DNA from: Tillus elongatus
Lineage: Eukaryota; Arthropoda; Insecta; Coleoptera; Cleridae
Length of the DNA: 64,000 nucleotides
Reading direction: 5' to 3'
Assembly (NCBI GenBank): GCA_964006375.1
Contig: OZ023263.1
Location: forward strand, 135,298,370-135,362,369
A program made the position numbers and the translations under genes. Below the pieces are notes generated by a model, which made no database searches, was not told the DNA's origin, and worked only from the letters and a program-made list of their open reading frames with translations. Below, piece by piece: positions 1 to 11,664 of the stretch; position 1 is the stretch's first letter; the number at the start of each line of letters is the position of its first letter.

Positions 1-401
1 CAGAAACCATTTCAGCCAAATTACGACCTTTTCAACAACAAAATAATACACAGACTAAGCAAAACAATTTTCAAAGTAGACCAAACTTTCCACAACAAAA
101 TCGCCCATATAACCAGACACCTCACCAAAAATTTTCAAGTCAATTAAGTAAACCTAATAACAATTCTAAACAGCAAATAATAATAATAACAGACATTATC
201 CAGAACCCATGGAAATTGGGAACAACAATACGAGATTTACTCATCAACCCCAAAGAAGTATGTCAGAATTACATAACGAATTTTACGAGACATGTAAATA
301 ATAATTACTATGAATTAAAAAATGAAAAATCGCCAGCAGAATTGTATGACGAACATAACCAAAATTTTCATACGGCCGGAACATCCAATCAGCAACTGTA
401 A
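1..401 (+). pseudogene. gag: Gag C-terminal fragment of the errantivirus-like element
   Basis: This stretch is rich in Gln, Asn and Pro codons, like the low-complexity C-terminal tail of errantiviral Gag. A short Glu-Pro-Met-Glu-Ile peptide near 205-220 is typical of that tail. The reading frame is broken, with a shift near 300 between the frame holding this motif and the open stretch 216-401. Gag would form the capsid shell of the element. The N-terminal part lies outside the window. Confidence 0.55.
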
Positions 402-900
402 TCAATATAGATAACTTTAATATATTATGTAGATTACCTTACGTAGAATTAAGCGAAATTAAGAGGAAATTCTTATTAGACTCAGGCTCTTCAAAGAACC
501 TTTTGAACCCAATAGTAGCATATTATAATTTTGCTAATAATATTTATGAAGAACCATTTTAAATCAAAACAGCTCACGGAGTGTCCAAACATTCAAAAAG
601 CGCAAATAATATATTGAATTCCATATCAGATAAGGCACAAGCATTATGTCTTTTTATTTCAACGATAATTTTTGTGGATTACTGGGCATTGAATTTTTAA
701 CTCAAAATGAGGCCAAAACATATTTTAAGAAATACAAGTTATATATAGGTAGTAAATGCGTAGATATTAAGTTTCCAAATGAAAATAATCAACCGTATAC
801 TGCGGGCAATGCCAACGAAGATGGCATGTAATCCCGAGACCAATTGGATTTAAATCATATAATAACAAACAAATGTTTCTCTCGAGTCAGAGAACTTGAC
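402..900 (+). pseudogene. Aspartic protease region of errantiviral pol (broken)
   Basis: A Leu-Asp-Ser-Gly-Ser motif, the active-site signature of retroviral-type aspartic proteases, is encoded near 475-492. About 60 residues later the frame breaks. An open piece at 646-831 continues toward the protease/RT linker. The family member would cleave the Gag-Pol polyprotein. The region ends where the non-LTR insertion begins, and RT sequence resumes after about 3780. Confidence 0.6.
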
Positions 901-954
901 CTAGTTAACAATATACTTAATGCAGATATTGCATTTCACGGGAATGAACCAGAG

Positions 955-3778
955 AAAGATTATGTAGCAGTGGTGGGGAGGCCAACGCCAAGCAAGTAGG
1001 CCACTTTGCCCCTTTTGCCAACCCCAGCAACCATGCTCTACTCCTCCTCGGTTCCGTTGCCAAACCGCCTCGATCTCGTTATGAAGGCCGTGACGGTCTT
1101 CAATTGGACAGTACTTCCCTGATTCCTCTGCAGAGTCCTCGATCTGAACAATTCTGCTCGAAGACTCCCAAAAGCCTCGCATTCGTACAGATAGTGGTAG
1201 GACGTTTCCTCATCCTCGCCGCATTCCTGGCAAATGGGATCCCTCTCTATGCCTATCAATGTGAGGTGTCTTCTAAGGGCACAGTGGCCTGTGAGCACCC
1301 CAAGGATGCGGCGAAGCGTAAGTCGACTCCTTCCAAGTAGCCAAACAGCTTTATCTCTGTCCGGCCACTCCACGAAGTCCCTCGCCCGCCTGCAGCCACT
1401 AACCGACCCCCAGTGCCTCTCTTCATTGCTTCCTCGGTCCACCTGTCTAAGGCGACAGAGACCGTCTTCCTACTTATACCTATCGCCGGCTCCAGGCCAC
1501 AGAACGGCCGCCGGGAACCAAGCCTTGCGAGATTATTCGCGACCTCATTCCCCGCCACGCCACAGTGTTCCGGAATCCACACTAGTTGTACCTCCTTTGT
1601 CCTGGCTAGTCCTTTGAGGGCGTCAGCGCACTCCTGGACCAATGTAGACCTGAATCTGCAGACTGCCCGGAGGACTGCCTAGCTATCCGAGCAGATGTAC
1701 ACACATTTCTCGGGATTCCTCTTTACATCCTGTATATTGGCCACAGACAGGATAGCGTACACCTCTGTTTCGAATGCCGTGGTATATGCGCCAAGAGCAT
1801 AGCTCTCGCGCACCCCCAGGCGCTCGATGTATATTCCTGCCCCGGAGGATTGTTGGTCCTCCAGCCGCGATCCGTCGGTGAAACAGACCAGGCTTGCAGG
1901 CTGGAATTCAACTTCATTTCCCCTCCACTGATCCCTACTGGGGATCCTGAGGGTGTATGGCCTAGTCAACCTAATATCATCCTCGGCATCCCGCACCTTT
2001 ATGGCGGAAATCGGAATTTCCTTTTCCACCTCCTTGACGACTCTTGCATGCCCTATTACTGGTCCCTCTCCGCACCAGTTTCCTGCGTCTCGCATTCTGA
2101 GATGCGACGCCATCGCCTCCCTCCTGACACAGATGGCAAGCGGTGGCAGCATCAACAGGACTTCTAGCGCGGCTGAGGGTGTCGTCCTCATAGCGCCTGT
2201 GATACCCAGGATTGCGAGGCTTTGGAGTTTGGCCAGCTTCCTGCGGGTAGTTTGGTTCGCACCGCACCACCAGACCAACGCCCCATAGAGGATTCTCGGC
2301 CTGACGATCGCAGTGTAGATCCAGTGAAGGATCTAAGGATTAACTCCCCAGGTCCTCCCTATCACTCGACGCAGCTGCCAGAGGGTCGCTCCTCCCTTCC
2401 TCACTGCTCGTTCTATTTGCGACCCCCATGTTAGTTTGGAGTCCAGGATCACCCCCAGATATTTGACCTCCCGCCCTAAATCTAAAGGTTTTCCAAACAT
2501 CACGGGCGCCCTAAACCCCTCTACCTTCCCCTTCTGGGTAAATAGGATCATCTCCGTCTTCGCCGGGTTTACGGAGAGTCCCAGCTCACCACACCACCTT
2601 TCGATTATGCCAAAGGCAGCTTGCATGCACTCACAGACGACGCCAAGAAATTTCCCGGTGACTAAGACCAGCCCATCATCAGCGTACGCCTGGGCGTAGA
2701 AGCCGTTTTCGGAGAGCCGCTCCAAGAGGCCGTCCATGACCAGACATCATAGATGGGGCGAAAGGCAGCTGCCCTGAGGTCCAGCCCCTGGCCCCCTAAG
2801 TTCAGCGAAACTCTCCTGTCCTCCAGCATGCGCGCCACCCAGCTTATTAGGGACCTCGGCGTTCCCCTATCCTGTAGGGTGCTACAAACCGTATCCGTCC
2901 TTGCCTTATCAAAGGCCCCCTCCACATCGAAGAACACAGCTAATGTGCTCTCCCCGTAGTGTAGGGCCCTTTCCACCTTCCGCGTCACAGCATGGAGCGC
3001 CGTTTCCGTCGACTACCCCCGCTGGTATGCGTGCTGACCTTTATGGAAGGGGTGATCCTTTAGGATCTCTCCCAACAGAAACCTATCTACTATCTTTTCT
3101 AATGCCTTAAGCAGGAATGATGTAAGGTTGATTAGCCTGTACGCCTTGGCCAGCGTGTAGTCCTCCCTTCTTGGCTTGGGAATGAAGACCCCCCTAACCC
3201 GGCGGCAGGCCTTTGGGACATAGCCCCACGCCAGGCTGGCCCGGAATACCTCCCTTATGTTGGGAAGCAGTGTATCCAGGACCCTCTGGAGCAGTGCCGG
3301 AAAAATCCCATCACAGCCTGCGGACTTGAAAGGAGCGAACTCGCCCACCGCCCAGGCTATAGAACCATCCGTAACCACCCCCTCCGCCAGCTGCCAGTCC
3401 GCATTCGGGACCATCCACCGGCCCAGGTCGGCAGCCCCTGTGACGGCTCCACCGCCCGCGAGGTGAACTTCGGCGAGATGACGCAAGGTCTCCTCACCGG
3501 TGCTTGTCCAGCTCCCGTCCGGTTTCCTTAAGGATCCTACATTACTGCCTACCTTCTGTTTGAGTACCGTTACCAGCCTGGCTGCGTCAGGCAGGGAATT
3601 GACTTCCCCGCAGTACGCGCTCCAACTGGCTCGTTTACTCCGTTGCAATTCCTTCTTAAACTCCCTTTTGGCAGTCCTGAATTCGTCCCAGGCCGCTTCA
3701 CTCGATTCTCGGACGGCTCGGTTTAAGGCCCTCCGAGTCCGCCCACGTAGTACGGCGAGATCCCTGTTTGTGTAAGGA
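955..3778 (-). mobile_element. 5'-truncated non-LTR retrotransposon (I/R1/LOA-like, RNase H-bearing) inside the errantivirus
   Basis: A GC-rich minus-strand block with RT, RNase H and a C-terminal Cys/His knuckle interrupts the AT-rich errantivirus. The composition changes sharply at both ends. Only the ORF2 part from just before the RT fingers to the 3' end is present, so the copy is 5'-truncated, as is usual after target-primed reverse transcription. The minus-strand 3' end (left edge) has no obvious poly(A). I could not see a convincing target-site duplication, so the edges are good to about 20 bases. Confidence 0.8.
1038..3778 (-). pseudogene. Non-LTR ORF2: reverse transcriptase + RNase H + CCHC-like tail (broken)
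   Basis: Minus-strand pieces in order: RT N-terminal part (3013-3778), RT palm (2662-2988), the YADD catalytic loop (codons at 2678-2689) in 2333-2737, then RNase H in 1679-2278 (Thr-Asp-Gly-Ser near the start) and 1256-1642, then a Cys-x2-Cys / His / Cys knuckle in 1038-1442. An in-frame TAG near 3012 splits the first two pieces, a frameshift lies near 2740, an in-frame TAG lies near 1678, and another shift falls near 1300-1440. The enzyme would copy element RNA at a nicked target and remove RNA from the hybrid. The YADD tetrad is intact but the gene is not. Confidence 0.8.
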
Positions 3779-3779
3779 A

Positions 3780-4936
3780 AAATTGCAATTATAATGCTGG
3801 CCAGCTCATGTATGCAGCCGACCCAGCTAAGCGTAATTATAACCAGAGATTGCAGTGCACACTCACTAAGAGAAAACCGATTAGTCAACAAAATAAAGCC
3901 CTGAATAAATTACAGAACAATTTAATAAATGTTAATTATACGAGGATCAGACAAAAAACCAGTTGCAAATCAAAATAATATAATTAATCAAATAAATACA
4001 GATTATTTGAATGACGAGGAAAAACGTGTTATTAAACCTTTTAACGGAATACCAAGATACATTTTTACATAAAGACGAACCTCTAACACATACAAAGGCA
4101 ATCAAACATGAAACATGAACAACCGATGATATACCAGTACATTCAAAATCATACAGGTAGTTAAATGAAAAAACCATACCAGCTAGGCATCCAATTCCCA
4201 AACTTGATAAGATATTAGATAAATTAGGCAGAGCACAATACTTTTCAACGTTCGGATTGTCTGAAGCTCCAGAAACATTTTCCAGACTGGTGCAGAGCGT
4301 TTTGCAAGGCCTAATAGGTAAAACTTGCCTAGTATACATGGATCACGTCATAGTATTCTCAACACCGTTACAGGAACACAGAAAAATTGAGACTAATATT
4401 CGTAAGGTTTAGACAAAGTAACCTCAAAATTCAACAAGATAAAGAGTGATTTTCTAAAGAAAGAGGCGGAATTTTTAGGACATGTAGTAAGTCAAGAAGG
4501 TATCAAACCAAACCCGAGAAAATTAGATGCTATAAGGAAATTCTCGATACCAAAAACAACCAAAGAAATCAAATAATTTTTAGGACTAGTGGGATAATAT
4601 AGAAAATTCATAGAAAGTTTTGCGCATGTCACGAAACCACTAACTAATTGTTTAAGGAATAACTGAAAAATAGATATTAATGACGAAGAATATATTGCTG
4701 CCTTTAACTAGTCTAAAGATATCCCAATGAATTCACCAGTGCTAATACCTTCGGATGTTTCTAAAGATTTAATTTTAACAGCGGACGTATCAAATATAGC
4801 GATCGCCGGCATATTAAGCCAAGGCAAATGAAATTCAGGTCACACGCAAGTAGAACCTTAAACGAAACTGAATCTAGGTACAGTACCACTGAGAAAGACT
4901 TATTAGCTATAGTGTGGGCAACCAATTATTTTTGGC

Positions 4937-4989
<53 letters not shown>

Positions 4990-6420
4990 ATGGAAATTTA
5001 CCATTTACACAGACCATAAACCATTAAAATGGCTATTTTCCTTATAACAGCTAAATTAAAATTACTTAGATGAAGATTAAAATTTGAAGAGTATGAATTT
5101 CAGATATAATACAAAAAAGGAAAATTAAATTGCGCAGCAGGTGCACTTTCTAGAGTAGAAATAAATGCACTGAATGTAGAGAACCAATTCATGATAAATA
5201 ACGTCAATCACGAGGAGGAAATTATAAGTATAAAAGATGAGACGGCAAATTCAAATGCAGACTCATATTCGGCACCCGGTATACCCATACTCGAAGAAAT
5301 AATGAACAGTAAAACTAATCAAATATTTTTCAAATACGCCGAAACACCAGAGATTTTCAATTAGAAAAGACAAAACAAATGTTATTTACGCTAGCATTAA
5401 TTTAAACGAACCAAGTCAAATAGAAAAAGTAATAAAAGAATATTGGTTACTGCAAAGAAAATATTATTGTGTTTTTATAAATGAACGGGACTATGAGTTA
5501 GTGAGTTCGGCAATAAATAAAAATTTTAATAACGTAGAAGCACCCAAATTCTAGAGATGTTTGTAAACAAGAGAAGAAATAAACGACGACGAATTGACAG
5601 GAAAAATCATGCAGTACCACGAGGGCAAAAGCAATCATAGAGGGGCGGAAGTAACACATTTAAGAATGAAAAAGAAATATTACGTTCCGAATTTGAAAAA
5701 ACATGTAGAGGAATAGGTACAAAATTGCGAATTATGTAAGGCGTGTAAATATAACAGAAATCCAGTACAAATTGCGTTAGAACACACTCCCACCTCATCA
5801 AAACCTTTAGAGATAGACACGTTCTAAATTGAACAAGTAATATTTTTAACAATAATAGACCCTCTCAGTAAGTTTGTTCAAGCATTTCGTATTAAAAGTA
5901 AAAGTGCAATAGAAATTTCAAAAAATTTAATAAGTGAGTATTTTTCACATTATGGCGCATGTAATACAATAATTGCCGACGCAGGTATGGAGTTCTCAAA
6001 CCTCGTAGTAAAAGAGCTACTTGCAGCCTATCAAATAGAATTACACACAACACCACAAAACTCCATGTCAAATGGCCCTATCGAACGATTTCATGGTACT
6101 ATAATCGCACATTATTTGTTATTTAAAGGAAATTTTAAGAAATGAAACCAATAGATTTAATACCATATTGCATCCTTCCATACAATTCCACTATACACTC
6201 ACAATCACTGAAACCACCTTTTGACTTAATATTTGGCTATATACCTAAAATGCTTAACTATGACCCAGAAGTAATAATTACCCAAGAATATAACATTAGA
6301 CACAAAGAGTTAATGAAAATTATTTATGAAATAGTACGAAGTCGGATCTAAAATTCAAAAATCAAAACATTACAGAGAACTAAGAAAAATACCAATTAAC
6401 CATTTAACCAGGGCGACATC
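3780..6420 (+). pseudogene. pol: Errantiviral pol: RT, RNase H, integrase (broken)
   Basis: RT-type peptides start near 3990 and run to about 4600, but the expected YxDD loop region reads Tyr-Met-Asp-His (near 4333), so the second catalytic Asp is lost. RNase H follows near 4780-5040 and is interrupted by a (TA)n tract. The integrase part (about 5600-6350) shows a His/His then Cys-x2-Cys zinc-binding region, an Asp near 5816, an Ala-Asp-Ala-Gly peptide near 5980 and a Pro-Ile-Glu-Arg-Phe-His-Gly peptide near 6080, matching a DDE core. Many stops and shifts make it inactive. Confidence 0.8.
4940..4987. repeat. (TA)n tract inside the errantiviral RNase H region
   Basis: About 24 TA repeats sit between codons for Trp-Pro-His and a Trp/Asp-rich peptide of the RNase H domain. 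The flanking coding sequence reads across in the expected order, so the tract seems to have grown from a short TA seed in the gene and was not brought in by an insertion. Confidence 0.85.
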
Positions 6421-6499
6421 GTGAACAAGAAGATTCCTCCCGGATTTCATAAAAAACATAAAAAATCCATTCTCAGGACCTTATTTGTTAGTTTCACTT

Positions 6500-8171
6500 T
6501 TAGAGCATAATAAAGTTATTTTAATAAACCACAAAAATGACGACTATCACATTTACGTAACATTCGCCTTTCATGTTCCTTGCTGCAGGAATAAACTCAG
6601 ATACAAGACTTGACAGACAATCCAGGCATACTACCCAGAAAAATAGGGACAGCTTACTCCGAAAACAACATATGGAAACTACTGCACGTGCATGACTTAA
6701 AACAATTACATAATGACTATGGCAAGATAAAGCAATATTATGCTAAGACAGTAAAGTTAATAACAAAAGACTACCAATTAGAGTACCATTAACTCTTAAT
6801 TTTACAATAAGTAGCTTATATGATATATTTTACAGGATCTTTCTGAATGTAGCCAGTAGTAATATAGATATCAACAATAACAGAAAACTACGTGGCATTG
6901 TAAACGGGTTGGGATCGATTTTCAAATCAATCACAGGTAATCTCGACTCTGATGACGGTGAACCATATATCAGGCATTATAAATATTAACTAGAGACCAA
7001 AACAAAATCCATGAATTAATGAGCTCACAAACTTCTCTAATGATGGAAGCAATTTCAGAATTTATTGAAACCATAACAAAATTGAGTCATACTCAGAAAG
7101 CAATATTAAAACGAATAAACGAATTATAATACACTATTGATAGACTCAGGAGCGGACAGTTGACACACTACCACAGAATAAAACACTTGGAATTATTGAC
7201 ACATATAGGATATTTATTAAACAACGTCCAGGAAATAATTCTGGCTACAGAAAAGGCAATACCTTTTCAAAACTAGAAGTATTTCACACATCCATATTAA
7301 AACCCAAATTTATAATAAAAGAATTTGCTAGAATGCAAGATTACATAACAACTTCAATACTGATAACCACAAATGATCTAAACCTGTCTGAACAAATATT
7401 TAAAATTAAAACAGTTCAGATTGGCTTCAAAATTATTTTTCAGTTAGAAATACCATTAGTAGACGAATCAGATTATACATATTACCAATTATACACCTTA
7501 CCTATACCCAAAATACCTGATCCTGAGTGGCAAACAATATGTTTCCCGAAAAGAAGAATGTCAAAATTTAAAGAATCAATTATTTTTTGCGAAAACGATA
7601 ATTCAACTACCCTCAACGACCACGCTAATCAAGCTAATCAGTTTTCAAAAACCAATAGATAATTGCAAACAAGAAACAGTCAAAATTAACAAGACCACCG
7701 TCTCAAAATTTGGAAACAGCCAATACATTGTGGTGCCGCCAGATGAAACAAAGAGTCAGAGTGATGTGCGAGGAACAAGAAAAGACCAACATCATAAACG
7801 GAACAAATTTAATAACCCTTAAACCAAATTGCCGACTACAAACAGAAAACAAAATTTACAAGACCACTTCAACAACATCAGAAACCCACCAAATCTTTAA
7901 TCTGCGGAAATTAGAATCCCTTGAACAAGAAAAACCAGAAATTCCCGAAGAAAAACCAGAATTAAAATTAGACAACGTTCAGCTGCACCACATCAACCAT
8001 ATCCAGAACCAACTCCAATCAATAAAAAGAAATATACCACGCCAGATTAATATACCAATCTATCACCTGAGTATATGGACCATCTTACTATACGTAGCTG
8101 TAATATCCATCATAATAACAATAGCAAAACTACGGATGGAAAAGTGGAAGAAATCCAAGGAAGAAACTTAA
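6500..8171 (+). pseudogene. env: Env-like glycoprotein gene of the errantivirus-like element (broken)
   Basis: Near 6900-6965 the sequence encodes Asn-Gly-Leu-Gly-Ser-Ile-Phe-Lys followed by an Asp/Gly-rich turn. This resembles the fusion-peptide region of errantiviral Env proteins, which are related to baculovirus F proteins. Downstream open pieces (7333-7662 and 7710-8171) end in a hydrophobic segment of about 20 residues near 8075-8130 followed by Lys/Glu-rich residues, as expected for a C-terminal membrane anchor with a short cytoplasmic tail. Several stops interrupt it, notably near 6790 and 7665, so no functional envelope is predicted. Confidence 0.7.
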
Positions 8172-8241
8172 AGAACCATCAAAACCGGATTTCCAATGAA
8201 AATCCGGAACGAACCGTAGCTTCGTTCTTCAAAGGGGGGAG

Positions 8242-8690
8242 GAGATAAATGGACTACCAACAATAAGACATTATGCAACATTGTAGCCATCCAAGAGCGC
8301 AGACATAGTAGTCAGCATAATTATTAGAAGGCACCTGGAAGTCAGCATAGTAGAGGACACCTTGGGAACCACGAAGTGAAGTGAAACTAAACCGTGAGAA
8401 GCTGAGTCAGCTAGACTGCAGGTCACCTCTAAAACACAATAGAGCCACTCTCGAGTGGAAATGTTATAAATAAGCCAGCCGCCTTCAGCGAGCTGTTCAT
8501 TCCTGTTTCTCAAGTTTTACTCTGCACATTGCGTGCTATATTGTATCACACTTGCGTTGATATTTAATTATTTTATTCTTTTGTATTGTATGTCTTATGT
8601 ATTAATTGTGTAATCAATCAATACATTTGTTTAAAAGTCTAAACGTATTAACCGTAAAGTTGAGTCGTGTGTATCTGTCATTATCAACAT
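8242..8690 (+). repeat. 3' LTR of the errantivirus-like element
   Basis: A polypurine run (8231-8240) just after the env stop marks the expected priming site for plus-strand DNA. The next 450 bases are non-coding, contain a TATA-like box (8466-8472), and end where the 120-bp repeat family starts. Because the 5' LTR is outside the window the ends could not be confirmed by comparison. Confidence 0.6.
8466..8472 (+). promoter_or_regulatory. TATA-like box in the errantiviral LTR
   Basis: TATAAAT is followed about 30 bases later by a plausible transcription start region in the LTR. Position within the LTR is as expected for an RNA polymerase II promoter. Inference from sequence only. Confidence 0.45.
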
Positions 8691-9835
8691 TCAAGATGGC
8701 GGACGCTCCAAGATGTCGGATTTTTTTCCTCACAATCTTCCTGGCATCGGTATTAAAGGGCTTTACAAGTAAAATACAGTAAGCTAGGTAACACCATCAT
8801 GAATGTAAAATGGCGACAGACGCAAGATGGCAGAATATGTCTTTTCAACAACCTCCTCGATATGGCTGTCAAATAAAAAGTCTTTATGAGTGAAATACAG
8901 TAGGTGTCGCTTTCATAAAATCAATATGGCTGTTTGTTTTCGTTTTAGTACAACTATATAATAAAAGCTAAAATTTGATACATGTGTATGTCAGGTGACA
9001 ATGCAACATCAGCCATCTGTCATCATCATAAATTCAATGTGGCAGACGCTCCAAGATGGCGATTTTTGTTTTGTCTTACAGTTCCCCTGACATGGTAATA
9101 AGAAGGGCTTTACAAGTAAAATGCAGTAGGCTAGGTAATGCAAAATGGCCGAATAGTTTTTTTTTCAAACCGCCTTGATATGGGTGTGTAATGGAAGGGC
9201 TCCACGATTAAAATTACATTAGGTCAGGTAATGTTTTCATAAATTCAAAATGGTGGTTGATGCAAGATGGCGGAATATGTATTTCTCAATAACCCATTTG
9301 ATAGGGTATCAAATGAAAGGACGTCACGAGTAAAATACAGTGGGTTAGGTGGAGCTTTCATAAATATAAATGACGGCCGGTGTAAGATAAAGTAATATAT
9401 CTTTCTCAACAACCCCCTTGAAGTCAAATGAAAGGTCTTCACTAGTGAGATACAATAGGCTACGTGGCCCTTACATAATTTCAGCATGGCTATTTTTTTG
9501 TTTTAGTAGACTTAAATAATAAAATCTCAGTTTTAAAAGAATTTCTAGCCCCAAACTTTGTCAACTTTACCTGTATGTTTGTTTGTTAATATGACTAGGT
9601 CAAATCTTGCAAGTCAGTGTTGAACCAGTTCCCCTTCTCAGATTGGGCTAAAATTTGATACGTATGTATAAGTCAGGTGACAATGCAAGATAGGCTATCT
9701 GTCATTATCATAAATTTAATATGGCCGCCAACGCAATATTATATTACTTTATTTGCTGAAATATTATAGTATGTGGTAGTATACAATAAGTATACTACTT
9801 GTGCTGTATATTACGACATAATTTAAAAGGTTTCA

Positions 9836-9933
<98 letters not shown>

Positions 9934-10200
9934 ACCCTCTTGGCATTGGTAACAAAAAAAAAGGGTTTCATGAGTAATACAGTTGGTTAGGTAGAGCTTT
10001 TATAAATGTAAAATGATGGATGACGTAAGATGAAGGAATATTTCTTTCGCAACAATCTCTTTGATATGGGTATCAAATAAAAAGGTCTTCACGAGTGAAA
10101 TACAGTAAGCTAGGTGCCGCTTTCATGAATTAAATATGGCTATTTTTTTTTCTTCATTTTACTGCACCTAAATAATAAAAGCTGGTTACCTAATACGTTA
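8690..10200 (+). repeat. Degenerate tandem repeats of about 120 bp
   Basis: A unit with an aagatggcggaat-like start, a gatatgggtatcaaat-like middle and an agtaaaatacagtaggctaggt-like end recurs at about 8768, 8888, 9112, 9205, 9328, 9442, 9970 and 10093, often 115-123 bases apart. A larger block (about 680 bp apart: 8960-9050 and 9630-9730) repeats a second motif, gctaaaatttgatac. A (TA)n tract splits the array. No coding capacity was recognised. Confidence 0.75.
9837..9925. repeat. (TA)n microsatellite within the 120-bp repeat array
   Basis: About 44 TA dinucleotides run uninterrupted, and 120-bp repeat sequence is present on both sides. Confidence 0.95.
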
Positions 10201-10267
10201 GTAGTAGTAATAACTACCAGTTTATGCAAATAAATACATCAAATACTGAGGCTGGACACTGTGCCTG

Positions 10268-10443
10268 GAAACTGGAACAAAAAGCAGAATCACCACAAAA
10301 ATAATAACAGAGTTATGCGCTAGATACATATTGCGACAACAAAATTGTCTTCATCAGTAGCTGTCGCTAAGCTAACTGCACGAGCAAAAATTATCCTATT
10401 TATATACCTAAACTATACACTAAAAATGATGTAATACCGATAA
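10268..10443 (-). repeat. PLE1 left inverted terminal repeat
   Basis: On the minus strand it matches the right repeat (15036-15197) through landmarks such as tttaggtatataaatagg and agcgacagctactgatgaag. It includes a degenerate hammerhead-like core at 10331-10360. Confidence 0.85.
10331..10360 (-). ncRNA. Degenerate hammerhead-ribozyme-like motif (PLE1 left)
   Basis: Minus strand: CTGATGA, then a GACAA/TTGTC stem with a short T-rich loop, then GCAA where a hammerhead needs GAAA. The first core strand and stem II are intact, and the second core strand has one substitution that should abolish cleavage. PLE terminal repeats are known to carry such ribozymes. Confidence 0.55.
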
Positions 10444-10487
10444 TTCTATCCTTTCGTTGCCGATTTGAGAGTGACTGTGCTGAAGCG

Positions 10488-10976
10488 GTGGAGTATTTTC
10501 CGAGGGTATGGCTGATATATGTCGATATTTTTGCCATATTTGACGTCAGTAAAAGTAACATCAATAATTTTGTTATTAAGTTGAACAGTAGATTCCCTTC
10601 AATCAAGTTTACTTACAAAATGGAGAACAATCACCAATTACCTTTCCTTGACACTGGTCATCAAAAGTATAGGTAGGTTAGAATTTGACATTTATGGGAA
10701 AGAAACTTCTACAAATCGATTCAAATCATCCTTTCGGTCACAAAATCTCGAGTTTGAGCTGTCTTGTTTGGAGGCTACTCAGTTTTCCTTTGAGCAGTAA
10801 GCGATACAATTCAGAGATGAACAAAATTATACATATTGCGATTTGTAATGGTTTCTCTCCAGACATTGTATATAGATTAGTTACTAAGCATAGGTGAAAA
10901 ATGTCGATAAGTAACATTATGACATTGAAGCCTGAATCCGGTGAGCCACCCCAAAAAGTTCACCATACTTTCTTTA
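10488..10976 (+). pseudogene. PLE1 reverse transcriptase, C-terminal part
   Basis: A Tyr-Val-Asp-Ile-Phe-Ala peptide near 10518-10535 is the PLE catalytic loop, whose usual form is Tyr-Val-Asp-Asp-Ile-Phe-Ala; one Asp codon is missing. Then comes a Gln/Leu-Pro-Phe-Leu-Asp block near 10627-10650. The thumb-like region follows at 10685-10897 in another frame. The coding strand reaches the pogo insertion point at 10976. Confidence 0.75.
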
Positions 10977-11310
10977 GGAAAGAAGAGGGCAGGTTCGGAC
11001 ACCTTTTTTCAAAGTCTTATATTTCAGCCTAAAGTAAAAATTAGTAGTAAATTGATATTTCACTATGGAGAACAGATATTTCCCAACATTCTGCTAAGAT
11101 TTAAAAACGAATATGTAAGTTATTTTTTGAAAAATTCGGAATTTTGTCAAAAGTTACAATTGTCCTGAAGTGCCCCATTGTGGGGGACTCACGGACAAAG
11201 CCGGGGCAGTTTCGGACATAAAAAAGTTTTCAGAAACTTCATTTATTAAGAACATTTATTAGGTGAGAAATAACAAAGTATGTTTTTTACATTACTTAAC
11301 ATTATAACCA

Positions 11311-11664
11311 GAACCTCGGTGGTTCAAGGGTAAGAACGTGTGCCTCTCAACCGAAGGGTACTGGGTTCGATCCCAGGGTACTCCTTTCACTTTTTCAGTA
11401 CAAACTGTAAAATTAACATCAGCTGAGGTTCTGGCATTGTATTTGAGCAAGTTGAATGTCTGCACGTTCCGCCCTTCGGAGGGGGCGTAAAGCCGTAGGT
11501 CCCGTGTCCATGCGATGTTGGGCACGTTAAAGATGCCTACCCTCCTTACAGAAAGGCCGGGGTTCGGCAAAATTTCCAGGATAGTGAGGCGAAACTGCTC
11601 CCTGGCGTCGGTGATTGGCGATAGTCGCGGAAATAGGCCGACGTAAAAGAAAAAAGAAACAAGA
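11311..11664 (+). mobile_element. tRNA-derived SINE with 13-bp target-site duplication
   Basis: The left end resembles a tRNA, with a plausible box A near 11320-11335 and a near-perfect box B, GGTTCGATCCC, at 11364-11374. A central body of about 200 bp and an A-rich tail near 11645-11664 follow. The 13-bp sequence aacattataacca flanks it exactly (11298-11310 and 11665-11677). SINEs are copied by RNA polymerase III and mobilised by a partner LINE, which was not identified here. Confidence 0.85.

Larger units (their letters stand above)
1..8690 (+). mobile_element. Errantivirus-like LTR element, 5'-incomplete and decayed
   Basis: Reading left to right the plus strand holds a gag C-terminus, an aspartic protease, a reverse transcriptase/RNase H, an integrase, an env-like gene and a 3' LTR. 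This is the gene order of insect errantiviruses (Ty3/gypsy retroelements with an acquired env). All genes carry many stops and frameshifts, so this copy is dead. The 5' LTR and most of gag lie before the window. A minus-strand non-LTR element of about 2.8 kb interrupts the protease/RT junction and a (TA)n tract interrupts the RNase H region. The env gene supports errantivirus-like over other Ty3/gypsy clades. Confidence 0.85.

Noticed and set aside
901..2990. Several plus-strand open frames (for example 1104-1340, 1953-2288, 3500-3775)
   Set aside because: They are antisense to the recognisable RT and RNase H of the minus-strand non-LTR element, with no domain of their own.
11311..11382. A functional tRNA gene
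   Set aside because: Box B is good but the cloverleaf is not convincing and the sequence continues into a SINE body flanked by a target-site duplication.
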